NCBI GenBank assembly: GCA_963834015.1 | Contig: CAWIAG010000002.1 | Span: 1,585,672 to 1,649,671 of the forward strand | Reading direction: 5' to 3' | Length of the DNA stretch: 64,000 nt | From: FEN-1297 sp963834015 | Lineage (GTDB): Bacteria > Bacteroidota > Ignavibacteria > Ignavibacteriales > Ignavibacteriaceae | Part shown: piece after piece, positions 15,422-24,365 of the stretch | Numbering within the stretch: the stretch's first letter is position 1 | Layout: each line of letters opens with the position of its first letter | Program-made: the position numbers and the translations under genes | Notes under the pieces: generated by a model | Seen by the model: the letters and a program-made list of their open reading frames with translations, nothing else | The model's database searches: none | Told to the model about the DNA's origin: nothing

Positions 15422-16382
15422 TTTAATTAAACCTTTTTATTGAATCTTACATAAATTGAATTATAAAGTCAAGGGAAATAGCTGCGTGTGCTAAGTCCCT
15501 GATGAGACGCAATATGGGAATAATATTCACTTTGTATATTTATTCATTAAAGATTAATTCTTACGCCGGATTTACAAACCTGCCGGGAGTAGGGCAAGGT
15601 TGCAACCTATCCTTACTCCATATAGTATATAGACTTACAAGGATAAAAAAATTTGTTTAAAAATTATATGAATCGTCCGGAATGTTAACACAAAGCGGGC
15701 TTAAAATGTGCATTTTTTTTAGTTTAAGTTATTATAAATAAAGAAATTAACCCTGTCCATATCCCAAAAAAAGCTGTTTGTTAAGTTATTGAAAACAAAG
15801 AAGTTAATTTTTTGAGTAAACCGGCTCATTTTTTGCATTTATATGCAGACCATTGATTTACACCCGGAGCAACAAGCATTTCATCTCCCAGAATTTTTTG
15901 ACGCACAGATTGATAATCTGTGCTACGAGAATTGTTTCTACCTCCGAAGGATCCCCACCTAACGGCAAGCCTACGGGGATTTGAAGGCAATAAAACAAAA
16001 ACCTTCGAGGCTTGGCCTCATCCTCGAAGGTTTAGGTCGATAAATAAGTTAGTGAAGTTAAATTATTTTGAAAATCTAAATCCAAATGTGAGGGTCACCT
16101 TTAAGGTGAACCTCACGAAATAAAACGCGAATGTAGTTGAGAATGATTCCGTATATATTTCAATACGTCAGTCAGGATGTCAATGAAACATTTATATTAA
16201 TATACCGTGTAAATATTTTACCGGTATATAAATTTTTACGGGTGCAAATGTAAATAATTTAAATTTGTTATTCTACTGATTTTTTTACCAGATAAATTCA
16301 TCAATTCCTATTCGTAAAAATTCGTCCTAATTCTTTTTATCCTAATCCGTGGCAATCCGTGAAATCCGTGTCTTAATTCGTA
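15422..16382. repeat. Repeat-rich gap upstream of the orphan antitoxin
   Basis: No gene is seen in these 961 bases. From 15850 there are a fragment of the CCCGGGTTTACACCCGG module, GCACAGATTGATAATCTGTGC (about 15904-15924), a CCTTCGAGG...CCTCGAAGG hairpin (16002-16030), GTGAGGGTCACC...GGTGAACCTCAC (16088-16116) and ATTCG-type units with ATCCGTG variants (16302-16380). The part at 15480-15840 is AT-rich with nothing recognisable. Confidence 0.7.
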
Positions 16383-19300
16383 TTATACAAATTTGCAGAT
16401 TGATTTAATGTAATCCGCAGAGCCGTCTCTCAGCCAGCCGTCTAGTTGAGCAGGTTCTTTTAACTGCTGCCCTCTCAGGCGCGGCACGGATAGGTACTGG
16501 CAATCGATAAAAGGCAGCGCTGTCATATCTCCCCACAACTTTTCAAACTGTGCAACAGGAAAAATATCCTCCTGCCCTTTGCCCCATCTTTTTTTAACGT
16601 CTTTTATAGTAATATACGTAGGCATTTTAGCCGCCATATTCCGGACGGATTCAAGTACTAACTTCTCATTCGCCAGATCATTCCTGCTTAAAGAAAACAC
16701 CTCCAGAAGCTTATCAATATTTATCCATGATGTAAGAGTATTATAATAACTCAAATCAAATTCAATTTCTTCCCTTGGCAAAGCAAGCCCTTCAACAAGC
16801 CGCAGATTCCCGTTAACCATTGCAAGTCCGCCGCCCCTGTCGTCAATCCGCTTTGTAATTACTTCCATTGTAAGCGTTTTGTTTTTAAGGATATGGAACC
16901 CCAGTATGGCAGGATCCAGGTTAGCGCCCAGCGTATCGATATTATGGGACATCAGGTATTTCAAACCTGGATTTTCTTCCAACATTTTAAGCAAGGTGCC
17001 GTTTATAAACATATTGGGTATTTCATACCAATGCCCTACCGGGTGCAAACACTGGTGTGCAAGATTATCAATATAGTCGGAGCCCTGCCCCATATTCTCA
17101 ACCCAGTTGAACAAGGCGGCTCTTAAACTCTGCCGCACTTTCTGCGCCTGCTCATCCAGTATCTGCTGGGGCAGTTCCTCCCACAAATAACGGAGATCCC
17201 GTTTCATGGGTATCATTCGCAGACCGATAAATTTTCCTTGCGATAAATAAAGCCCGCCCGGATAATTATAATTCCTGTTTAACATTAATTTATGTTCAAT
17301 AGGATTATGCGTTAAATAACTTGTAGTAAATACATGCTGAATTTTTTTATCATACGCTTCAGCAGTTTTATTGCTTTTTGCCAGATGAATTTCTATAAAG
17401 CTCCTGTGCTTCCTGTCGAACTTGCAGAATGGATTCAGCGCTTTTACAACGCCTGCGCCCTTCGTCCACCTGCTTCCAATGCCGCCTGCAAAACTCACAA
17501 CAGCCGCTTCCCCCTTTTCCAAAGCCGTAATGCCGGTGTTATTAAACAGTCCGTTGTTTATACCGGATATATCCGTTACGCTTCCTTCTTTAACATCCGT
17601 TATCTGGGTATTGATGGAAAGATTATTCTGCGCAAGCCCTATCCGCCCGTTTTTTAAATCGGAACGTATCTGTTCATGCTGAACGGGATCAAACCCGTAC
17701 TGCTTTAACAAATTCTGCAGATTCTCTTTGCCGTCATTCTGCAAGACTTTCTGCGGCAGGATTATATCAAACAGCGAACTAAGCAGCCCGGAATAATTTG
17801 CATCACCGCGGGCTATGTAACTTAATTCCTCCAGCTCCGTTCTCTGCACCTTAGTAAGCTCATGGCTTTCCTTCTTTAAAAGCGCCGGAGTAATAATAGA
17901 ATAATACCCGCCCGGCATAAGAGCTTTTTCATCCTCAAGCAATTCGCAGTAAGAGCCTTTTTCATTTATTTCAAAATCATAAACAACCGGTTCCATCGCA
18001 AACGGAACTGAATCCTTCAACTCATTCTTCAACCCGGACATAATTTTCCGTATATCAGCCTGCGCCTTCTTTTTAACCCCGGGATTAAACATAAAACCCA
18101 TACCGCCGCCACTCATTCCGCCCATCATCCAGAACCCCCAGAAATCGCCGGCGTATTTCTCTTCAATTTTTTGGATCAGGCTTTCAGTAAACAAATTTGT
18201 TGCCCACGGAATTATCGTCTGCACAGGCCCGAAAAAATTCTTCTGTGTTAAATGCCCTAACGTTTTTATATCGCCGCTTTTTAGATTTTCAAGTATCAGG
18301 TCGAATATCTGCATAGCATCTTTTCTTCCCTGCCATTCAGCCTTTGATCTCAGCAAATACTTTTCAGTAACCATTTCAAGTATAGGTCCCACATCCTGCG
18401 CCATTCCGCCGTGCACCATAATAAGGCTGCTCTGCAGCAGCTCCCTTGTTTCCTTAGAAACATCATCAAATCCCAGCACCTTATGCCGGGGCAGAAGGCA
18501 TCCGTTACTAACACCAAATTCCGGGTCGCCTTCAGCGGCCTCAACGCCTGTAATTAATTTCATACCCGGCCAAACGCCGCCGCTATCCTGCCAGCCTCCG
18601 CCGGAGCCTGCCAGCCACTCGCCGGATATAGCGCGTGCGGCAACAATTCTCCTGTCTGCCTCTTCCAGCCCGCCGGTTAAATTTTTAATCTGTCCCGTAG
18701 CGCGCATACAGATTGAGATTAACGACGCAAGTAAATTTGTTGATACCGCCAGCCGTGAGCCTTTCGGAATATTGTTCACCTTGCTTACTATTTCAATCCC
18801 GCATCCCGGTTTAATTAAACGGGCAAGTAATTGGGAAAGCGGCTGACCTGCGCCTTCAATACCGGGCGGAATAATTCCCGAAGCAATAACAGCGGCCTTC
18901 AACAAACCCAGGTAATCCTTGGCAAAATCAAAAACCTCATCTATAGTAGTAATTTCCGCAGTGGCATTCAGGTCAACGCAGGTAAGCTTAAGAACGGGCT
19001 TATCAATAATCCTGAAATAAGTTTCAATAGGCGGCTGCGGTTTTGTATTATTCCCATCGGCAAGCACTGATAAATTTACAGAAACATTTATAACGCGTGC
19101 CCCCAGTGGATAATCCATTCCAAGAAAGAATATATCGCTCCATCCGCTGTGGGAAAGGTCCATGCGCACGGGGGTTTGTTCATGCAGGACAGGGAATAAA
19201 TTTCCGGCAGAAATATTTTCAAACAATTCCTTCCTGATTCTTAAAGGATGGTCATCCGGGTGCCCTATCCTGAACATCCAGTTATTTCCCTTAATTGATT

Positions 19301-19706
19301 TTACGCTTTTCCTCACCTGGTCGGCCAGAGTCTGGAAGCCCAGGCTTTGATATGTTTTAGCCAGTGCGCTGGCTATCCCGTCGTTCAACCCGTTTTTAAT
19401 AATTGAATTACGGAATACATCAATAGCCTCCGTATACCTTCTGTTTAAAAGATGGTCATAGCCCTCAAATGGAATCAGGCCTTTGGCTTTGATGCCTTTG
19501 CCGGGCAGATGAAACCTGTATATTGCATAAAGAAAAAACAAAGCCCGCACCCGTTCATACAGATTATCGTTTTCCCGCCAAAAAGTTTCAAGGGATTCGC
19601 ATTCCTGCAATAAATCATCCAGAGATAATTTTTTACAATAATCATCCAATGAAGTATTCCGTATATCCGGGTCATGGGAAAGTATTAATTCTGTTAATTT
19701 AGTCAT
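16383..19706 (-). CDS. GHMP-kinase-like and UDPGP-type pyrophosphorylase fusion
   Basis: A 1107-residue cytoplasmic protein. Residues about 1-140 are helical and TPR-like. Residues about 178-540 look like the GHMP kinase module of fucokinases: PVRMDLSHSGWSD (179-191), the phosphate-loop position NIPKGSRLAVSTNL (312-325), and SGGGWQDSGG (368-377). The loop departs from the usual GLGTSS pattern. Residues about 700-1107 resemble UDP-sugar pyrophosphorylases, with FAGGIGSRWTKGAGVVKAL (739-757). The order is opposite to the known bacterial fucokinase/GDP-fucose pyrophosphorylase FKP. It could convert a free sugar to a nucleotide sugar in two steps, but the changed loop leaves kinase activity open. 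A variant nucleotidyltransferase gene lies upstream on the same strand. Confidence 0.7.
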   Translation of the reverse strand: MTKLTELILSHDPDIRNTSLDDYCKKLSLDDLLQECESLETFWRENDNLYERVRALFFLYAIYRFHLPGKGIKAKGLIPFEGYDHLLNRRYTEAIDVFRNSIIKNGLNDGIASALAKTYQSLGFQTLADQVRKSVKSIKGNNWMFRIGHPDDHPLRIRKELFENISAGNLFPVLHEQTPVRMDLSHSGWSDIFFLGMDYPLGARVINVSVNLSVLADGNNTKPQPPIETYFRIIDKPVLKLTCVDLNATAEITTIDEVFDFAKDYLGLLKAAVIASGIIPPGIEGAGQPLSQLLARLIKPGCGIEIVSKVNNIPKGSRLAVSTNLLASLISICMRATGQIKNLTGGLEEADRRIVAARAISGEWLAGSGGGWQDSGGVWPGMKLITGVEAAEGDPEFGVSNGCLLPRHKVLGFDDVSKETRELLQSSLIMVHGGMAQDVGPILEMVTEKYLLRSKAEWQGRKDAMQIFDLILENLKSGDIKTLGHLTQKNFFGPVQTIIPWATNLFTESLIQKIEEKYAGDFWGFWMMGGMSGGGMGFMFNPGVKKKAQADIRKIMSGLKNELKDSVPFAMEPVVYDFEINEKGSYCELLEDEKALMPGGYYSIITPALLKKESHELTKVQRTELEELSYIARGDANYSGLLSSLFDIILPQKVLQNDGKENLQNLLKQYGFDPVQHEQIRSDLKNGRIGLAQNNLSINTQITDVKEGSVTDISGINNGLFNNTGITALEKGEAAVVSFAGGIGSRWTKGAGVVKALNPFCKFDRKHRSFIEIHLAKSNKTAEAYDKKIQHVFTTSYLTHNPIEHKLMLNRNYNYPGGLYLSQGKFIGLRMIPMKRDLRYLWEELPQQILDEQAQKVRQSLRAALFNWVENMGQGSDYIDNLAHQCLHPVGHWYEIPNMFINGTLLKMLEENPGLKYLMSHNIDTLGANLDPAILGFHILKNKTLTMEVITKRIDDRGGGLAMVNGNLRLVEGLALPREEIEFDLSYYNTLTSWINIDKLLEVFSLSRNDLANEKLVLESVRNMAAKMPTYITIKDVKKRWGKGQEDIFPVAQFEKLWGDMTALPFIDCQYLSVPRLRGQQLKEPAQLDGWLRDGSADYIKSICKFV

Positions 19707-19769
19707 ATAATTAATTTATTTGATCATCATTTTTTTATTCCCGCCTTTACTTATTGCCGCTAAATCCCG

Positions 19770-20032
19770 ACCCCCGGATTATTAATCTGGCCGTCCCAAA
19801 ATCCCGGAGGGATGAAATATTTATAGCCCCGGGTGTCAACCCGGGGATGATGCCGTCCTTCGGGACGAAATCCCGTAGCTCAGATTATCAATCTGAGCGT
19901 CCCAAAATCCCGTTAGGGATGAAATGCTTGTAGCCCCGGGTATCAACCCGAACTACGGAATTTAATCCTACAGAATATGAGTAGAGACGGGGCATGCCTG
20001 CCCGGCCGAGGCAGCGGCCCCGTCTCTACTCA
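19770..20032. repeat. Two tandem composite repeats plus a GAGACGGGGC palindrome
   Basis: Two copies in a row of the full composite: hairpin, CGTCCCAAAATCCC, GGGATGAAAT, then a CCCGGGTGTCAACCCGGG hairpin. The first hairpin is CCCGGATT...AATCTGG, the second GCTCAGATTATCAATCTGAGC. A GTCCTTCGGGAC hairpin lies between them. The closing palindrome (19981-20030) has a GC-rich insert in its loop and supplies the stop codon of the next gene. Confidence 0.85.
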
Positions 20033-20895
20033 TCAGATTTATTAAAATAACTCAACTCCTTCTGTGCCAGCAGCTCCAGCATTTTCGTAAGCACCAGGTC
20101 CCGGTCTTTGCCGTTAAGAGCAAGAGCGATCTGCGCGGTGAACAAACCGTATTTTGATCCGATATCATACCTCATTCCCGGATGTTCAAAAGCAAGATAT
20201 TGCTCTTTCTTTGAAAGTTCATCTAATGCGCGGGAGAGAGTAACATTTTTAGGATCATTACTTTTCTTAAGCTCAAATCCAAGTATATCAAAAACGGACG
20301 GCGTAAGAACATGTATGCCGAAAAAACATAAATAATGACTCGACCGCAACCCCGGGATAACCAGGCTTTGTTCAGCTTCAGTCGGAGTAGGTTTTTCAAT
20401 CACCCTGGTTACCTTATACAAACCCTTTTTCCCCGGCACTCTTTTAGCGCCTATAGTTCCATAGAACGGAAGCTGAGTTTCGGAAGTTGCCTGAACTGCA
20501 GAAACAGTACACCCTTCCTGCTCGGCAATTTTCACCAGCTTTTCCGAACAGCCTTCCGGCTGAAGACTTACATTAAGATGGTCGCCGACCAAATGCAGTA
20601 TGGAAGAATTTTCAGAAAATTCCTTTGCGCAGTAAATAGCATGACCGTAGCCCAGCGGTTCCTTTTGATAAATAAATTTTATCCTGCTGCTGTAATCCTT
20701 TACTACTTCCTTATACCTGTTTTCATCATCGGGATTTATAACAATACCTATTTCTTCAACCCCGGCTACAAGAGTTTCCTCAATTATTATTTCCAAAACG
20801 GATTTTTCCGTCCCGTCCCGGTTTACTAAAGTTTGCAAAGGCAGATTTCTCTGCTTTTTAGCGGCGGCAGTTATTAAAGCTTTTTTAGTTTTCAT
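20026..20895 (-). CDS. GalU/RmlA-like nucleotidyltransferase with altered signature loop
   Basis: 289 residues with the sugar-nucleotidyltransferase fold: IIEETLVAGVEEIGIVIN, FIYQKEPLGYGHAIYCAKEF (base and sugar recognition in GalU), SILHLVGDHLN (metal Asp region) and a closing YDIGSKYGLFTAQIALAL typical of GalU-like enzymes. The N-terminal loop, normally GxGTRxxPxTK, reads ALITAAAKKQRNLPLQTL, so the Gly-rich triphosphate-binding signature is missing. It could be a non-catalytic or regulatory partner of the fusion enzyme encoded downstream. The TAG stop lies inside a palindromic repeat. Confidence 0.75.
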   Translation of the reverse strand: MKTKKALITAAAKKQRNLPLQTLVNRDGTEKSVLEIIIEETLVAGVEEIGIVINPDDENRYKEVVKDYSSRIKFIYQKEPLGYGHAIYCAKEFSENSSILHLVGDHLNVSLQPEGCSEKLVKIAEQEGCTVSAVQATSETQLPFYGTIGAKRVPGKKGLYKVTRVIEKPTPTEAEQSLVIPGLRSSHYLCFFGIHVLTPSVFDILGFELKKSNDPKNVTLSRALDELSKKEQYLAFEHPGMRYDIGSKYGLFTAQIALALNGKDRDLVLTKMLELLAQKELSYFNKSDE

Positions 20896-21000
20896 TTTAA
20901 TACGAATTTACATTAATATAAATTTATATACTCCGGATTTACATTAATACGAATTTACACGAATTATGACGAATTTCCACGAATAAAAATGGACAAAAAA
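20896..21000. repeat. ACGAATT-type repeats upstream of the nucleotidyltransferase gene
   Basis: Units such as ACGAATTTACATTAATACG and GAATTATGACGAATTTCC run through 20901-20985 in the gap between two minus-strand genes. No other feature is visible. Confidence 0.65.
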
Positions 21001-21058
21001 AAATTCATCATAGATGAATTTTTAACTAGACAGTTTGTAAAATAATAAAAATAATATA

Positions 21059-21439
21059 TTATAATGAACTGACAATTCTTTTATAGATTAATGATGGTGT
21101 GTTAAAATTTACTAATATCGCCAGATTAAATTTAGTGGCTTTAAGATAATTAACAGCTTGTTTCCGGTCTGCTACAGATAAAAATTTTTCGGATTTTAAT
21201 TCTAATATTATTTGATTGAAACAAACAAAATCAGCTTTAAAAAACTTTTTTAATGGTTGCTCATCATAAAACACCGGTAACTTCTTTTCCTTTTCATACG
21301 GGACTCCTTCCTTTTCAAATTCTAATTCCAAAGCTTCAGAATAAACACTTTCCAGGAATCCCTGTCCTAATTTCCTATGAACCTCCATACACGCCCCAAT
21401 AACTTTAAAACTCTCCTCTTTAAAAATAATTTGTGTCAT
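21059..21439 (-). CDS. GxxExxY family protein
   Basis: 126 residues from ATG 21439, which follows AAAAGGAATTG, a good Shine-Dalgarno site; the longer frame to 21568 reads through AATTCG repeats and is rejected. GACMEVHRKLGQGFLESVYSEAL holds the family signature GxxExxY, and ADFVCFNQIILELKSEKFL the Asp and Glu-x-Lys of a PD-(D/E)XK-like nuclease core. Function of the family is unknown. These genes are common inside polysaccharide loci of Bacteroidota and relatives. Confidence 0.88.
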   Translation of the reverse strand: MTQIIFKEESFKVIGACMEVHRKLGQGFLESVYSEALELEFEKEGVPYEKEKKLPVFYDEQPLKKFFKADFVCFNQIILELKSEKFLSVADRKQAVNYLKATKFNLAILVNFNTPSLIYKRIVSSL

Positions 21440-21489
21440 CAATTCCTTTTCGCGAGAATTCGTCCTTATTCGCGGAAATTCGTATAAAT

Positions 21490-22098
21490 CTAATTCGTAA
21501 CAATCCTTTTTACAGTCATCCAAATTATCCGTAAATCCAGTATTATAGACCAATTTTCCAAATACCACAAATCATAATTATCCTGTTTCCTTATCACGTA
21601 GCTGGTTTTGTCCGTGTGGAAAGTATTCACCTGCGCCCAGCCCGTCAGACCCGGCTTTACAAGGTAACTGTATAAATACGATTCCAGCCTATAATTCGGC
21701 CCTTTATTATCATATGAATTATACGGCCGCGGCCCTACTATTGACATATCGCCCATAAGCACATTAACAAACTGGGGAATTTGGTTCAGACAAAACCTCT
21801 GCATAAACTTAGCAAAACCAGTCAGCCCGGTAGTTCCCTCATTTACAGCCGGCTTCATCAAACGGAATTTATAGCAGTCGAAACATTCGCCTTTCCTTCC
21901 GTACAATTTGCTCTTATATAATACCGGCCCCGGGTTTAAAATAAACTGCAGCACTGTAAGTAACGGCCACAGCCAGCAAAGCACCGTAACAAACAACAAT
22001 ACTGTAAAAACAACATCAAAGACACGTTTAAGAATGCGCCAGTGAAGCTCATTTATAGCCTCATGCTTCGGCGCGATTATAGTATACCCGCCTATCAT
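21490..22098 (-). CDS. Bacterial sugar transferase family (PglC/WcaJ-like), active-site variant
   Basis: 202 residues. Relatives join a sugar 1-phosphate to undecaprenyl phosphate and start repeat-unit synthesis. The N-terminal hydrophobic hairpin (about 26-55) precedes NPGPVLYKSKLYGRKGECF and YKFRLMKP. The catalytic site of the family is Asp-Glu in a SLDELPQ motif; here residues 103-109 read CLNQIPQ, so both acids are amides (N105, Q106). The next motif, GDMSIVGPRP (116-125), is intact, as is KPGLTGWAQVN. Activity is therefore doubtful, and the WecA-like gene upstream may be the working initiator. Its last codons and stop (ACG AAT TAG) come from an ATTCGT repeat. Confidence 0.88.
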   Translation of the reverse strand: MIGGYTIIAPKHEAINELHWRILKRVFDVVFTVLLFVTVLCWLWPLLTVLQFILNPGPVLYKSKLYGRKGECFDCYKFRLMKPAVNEGTTGLTGFAKFMQRFCLNQIPQFVNVLMGDMSIVGPRPYNSYDNKGPNYRLESYLYSYLVKPGLTGWAQVNTFHTDKTSYVIRKQDNYDLWYLENWSIILDLRIIWMTVKRIVTN

Positions 22099-22189
22099 AT
22101 TAACCCCATCTTATAAAATATTCCACAAACTTTAGAATACAAATTTACACCAATTGTAACAAATCACATAATTTTATTTCAGCCTATAA

Positions 22190-22340
22190 TTTATTATCGT
22201 ATCAATACAATCATTGTTTTAATTCGCGTAAATTCGTCCTCATTCGCGTCAATTCGTACTATAGAATCAGTCTAACCAAGTGAATCCTGGTTCAGATTCG
22301 CGTTAATTCGTCCTAATTCGTGTAAATCCATTTTAATAAA
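22190..22340. repeat. AATTCGT-type repeats
   Basis: The gap between the sugar transferase and WecA-like genes has a run of units such as AATTCGCGTAAATTCGTCC, repeated with variations at 22210-22265 and 22295-22325. Nothing else is recognisable. Confidence 0.7.
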
Positions 22341-22366
22341 ATCTACACTGTAAGAGAACATCCTCA

Positions 22367-24022
22367 TTATAACAATAAATAAACCAGCGCGATTGTCGGC
22401 AGTGCGAAAGAACCATAAAAAAGAACTTTCTTTATATTACCATTGTAAAACAGCACAGTCTTGTACCAGAAATAAATAACTATCAGTTCAAGTAAATTTA
22501 TTTCAATAAAATTGATCTTGCCATATGGCAAAAAAATGTTCAATATTATTATTGTACCGGCTAAAATAATTAATATAAAATCAAAGCCGGAAAGAAATGT
22601 TCTTTTAATTTCAAACGTAAATTGCCGGTGCATCAGGGAAATCAGGATAAATAAAACTAATGCAGCTAAAGAAATAAATCTTACATAAGCAGAAATTTCG
22701 GATAAAAAATGAAAATAAGTTACTAAATGGGAAGCGTTACTGCTGCAGTAAATAAAGACGGCGATATTAATCAGCACGTAAATATCCTTTGCGCCCCGGG
22801 TATCATTCCTCCTGAAATATGAAACAAGAAAGAATATCACAATAAAAATTAATAATACGCCTAATATTCTTCTGTCAATAAATGAATTCAACGGGAATAT
22901 GGGGATTAAAAAAAGTCCGAAAGTTAAAAATGATACCGGTATAAAAAGCTTTTTAATTAGTACGCTGAAACTCCCTATTGTTCTTACGGTTTTTGTCTGC
23001 ACAATAGTTTTTAGTTTTTTCCCCACAATAGTATCCAGTATCTTCTGCGTAAATAACAAAGGCAAAGCCAGCAGGAAAACCCCAATAAGAGCGAAAGACC
23101 TTGAATAGGCTACATAAACTAAAGCAAGAGAAGCAAATAAAGCTGTATAAAGCTGTATTATAACAACCGTTACCTGGTGCCTTATTTTAATACCCATTAT
23201 AATATGATGCAGGTGTCCTTTATCCGGAAGGAAAGGATTTTTCCCGTTTACTAATCTTACAGTCATAACTCTTAAAGTATCAATAATAGGCAGGCAAAGG
23301 GCTATAACCGGAATGCTTAAATCCAATGTTCCCGGTATCAATACTAAAGATAACCTGAGTATTGCATAGAGAATAAAAAAGCCAAGCATTAAGGAACCCG
23401 AATCGCCCAAAAATATACTTGCGGGGAATGAATTATACTTAAGGAAGCCTATTGTTCCTCCAAGCAGTGCAACGCTTACAATAACAAGATCAAACCTGTT
23501 TGTGGTAGCGCCAATAATTGCAGCCAGTAAAAATATCTGGAATGAAAAACCTGTTACCAACCCGTCCAGTCCGTCCATCAGGTTAATCGAATTTATTGTA
23601 CCAACAATAAATAAAAGCAAAACCACCAGCCCGGCCGGGTAAGGAATAACAAATTCAAAAAACTTTATCTCATGGAAGTAAGGTACAAAGTAATTTATTA
23701 ATATAGCGGCAGCAATAAACTGGGCCACAAATTTATACTTCCAGCTAAGTCCTTTCACATCGTCATAAATACCTGCAAATACCAGCAGGAAAGATCCTAC
23801 AATTATTGGCCGGAATGCATTTATATCTTTTATAAAAAGAAAAATTGTAAGCAGCAGTGAGGCATAAATAATTAATCCCCCCATCCGCGGTACCGGAACT
23901 ACATGCACCTTCCTTTGCGTAGGAATGTCAACAATATTTAATTTCACTAATAGAGAAATTAAATACGGTGTCGCAATAATTACAAGTATTACATTTATAA
24001 AAAAAACTAATATTGTCGTCAT
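22367..24022 (-). CDS. WecA/MraY-like undecaprenyl-phosphate sugar-1-phosphate transferase with C-terminal extension
   Basis: 551-residue polytopic membrane protein. The first 330 residues match the family: PYLISLLVKLNIVDIPTQRKVH, VPRMGGLIIY, IYDDVKGLSWKYKF (metal Asp pair), NSINLMDGLDGLVTG, SIFLGDSGSLMLGF and GHLHHIIMG (the conserved His motif). It would move a HexNAc 1-phosphate to the lipid carrier and start the repeat unit. Residues about 340-551 add around eight hydrophobic segments not present in standard WecA; their role is unknown. A broken partial copy lies at 26190-26481. Confidence 0.9.
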   Translation of the reverse strand: MTTILVFFINVILVIIATPYLISLLVKLNIVDIPTQRKVHVVPVPRMGGLIIYASLLLTIFLFIKDINAFRPIIVGSFLLVFAGIYDDVKGLSWKYKFVAQFIAAAILINYFVPYFHEIKFFEFVIPYPAGLVVLLLFIVGTINSINLMDGLDGLVTGFSFQIFLLAAIIGATTNRFDLVIVSVALLGGTIGFLKYNSFPASIFLGDSGSLMLGFFILYAILRLSLVLIPGTLDLSIPVIALCLPIIDTLRVMTVRLVNGKNPFLPDKGHLHHIIMGIKIRHQVTVVIIQLYTALFASLALVYVAYSRSFALIGVFLLALPLLFTQKILDTIVGKKLKTIVQTKTVRTIGSFSVLIKKLFIPVSFLTFGLFLIPIFPLNSFIDRRILGVLLIFIVIFFLVSYFRRNDTRGAKDIYVLINIAVFIYCSSNASHLVTYFHFLSEISAYVRFISLAALVLFILISLMHRQFTFEIKRTFLSGFDFILIILAGTIIILNIFLPYGKINFIEINLLELIVIYFWYKTVLFYNGNIKKVLFYGSFALPTIALVYLLL

Positions 24023-24034
24023 AAGAATATTTAT

Positions 24035-24362
24035 TAGTTAAAAAATCTGAGTAGCCCCGGGTTTTAAACCGGGATTTAGTGAAACCACATCAATAGTTTG
24101 GACTTTAGTCCATTGAATGCTTCATTTTTTGGCTTTAGCCATTTGCTTATTTAATCATTTACCCATATTATCGCATTATCATCAGCATATTTAAATCCTC
24201 TTGCCAAATTCTAATTATATAATCAGGTTAATCGTTCATAATCCCAAAAATCCTAATCAAATTCGTGTCTTTATCCGTGCTAATCCGTGAAATCCGTGTC
24301 TTAATTCGTGAGATTTCGTCCCTATTCGTTTAAATTCGGATTAATCCAATTCGTATTTTCTA
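24035..24362. repeat. Repeat-filled gap
   Basis: Contains a short CCCGGGTTTTAAACCGGG hairpin (about 24055-24072), TTTAGTCCATTGAATGC/TTTAGCCATTTGC units and many ATTCGT or ATCCGTG units (24240-24360). The repeats reach the stop codon of the barrel-protein gene. Confidence 0.65.
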
Positions 24363-24365
24363 ATT

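Noticed and set aside
21440..21568. Upstream extension of the GxxExxY gene
   Set aside because: Encoded by AATTCG repeats and overlapping the sugar transferase end; ATG 21439 has a good ribosome site.
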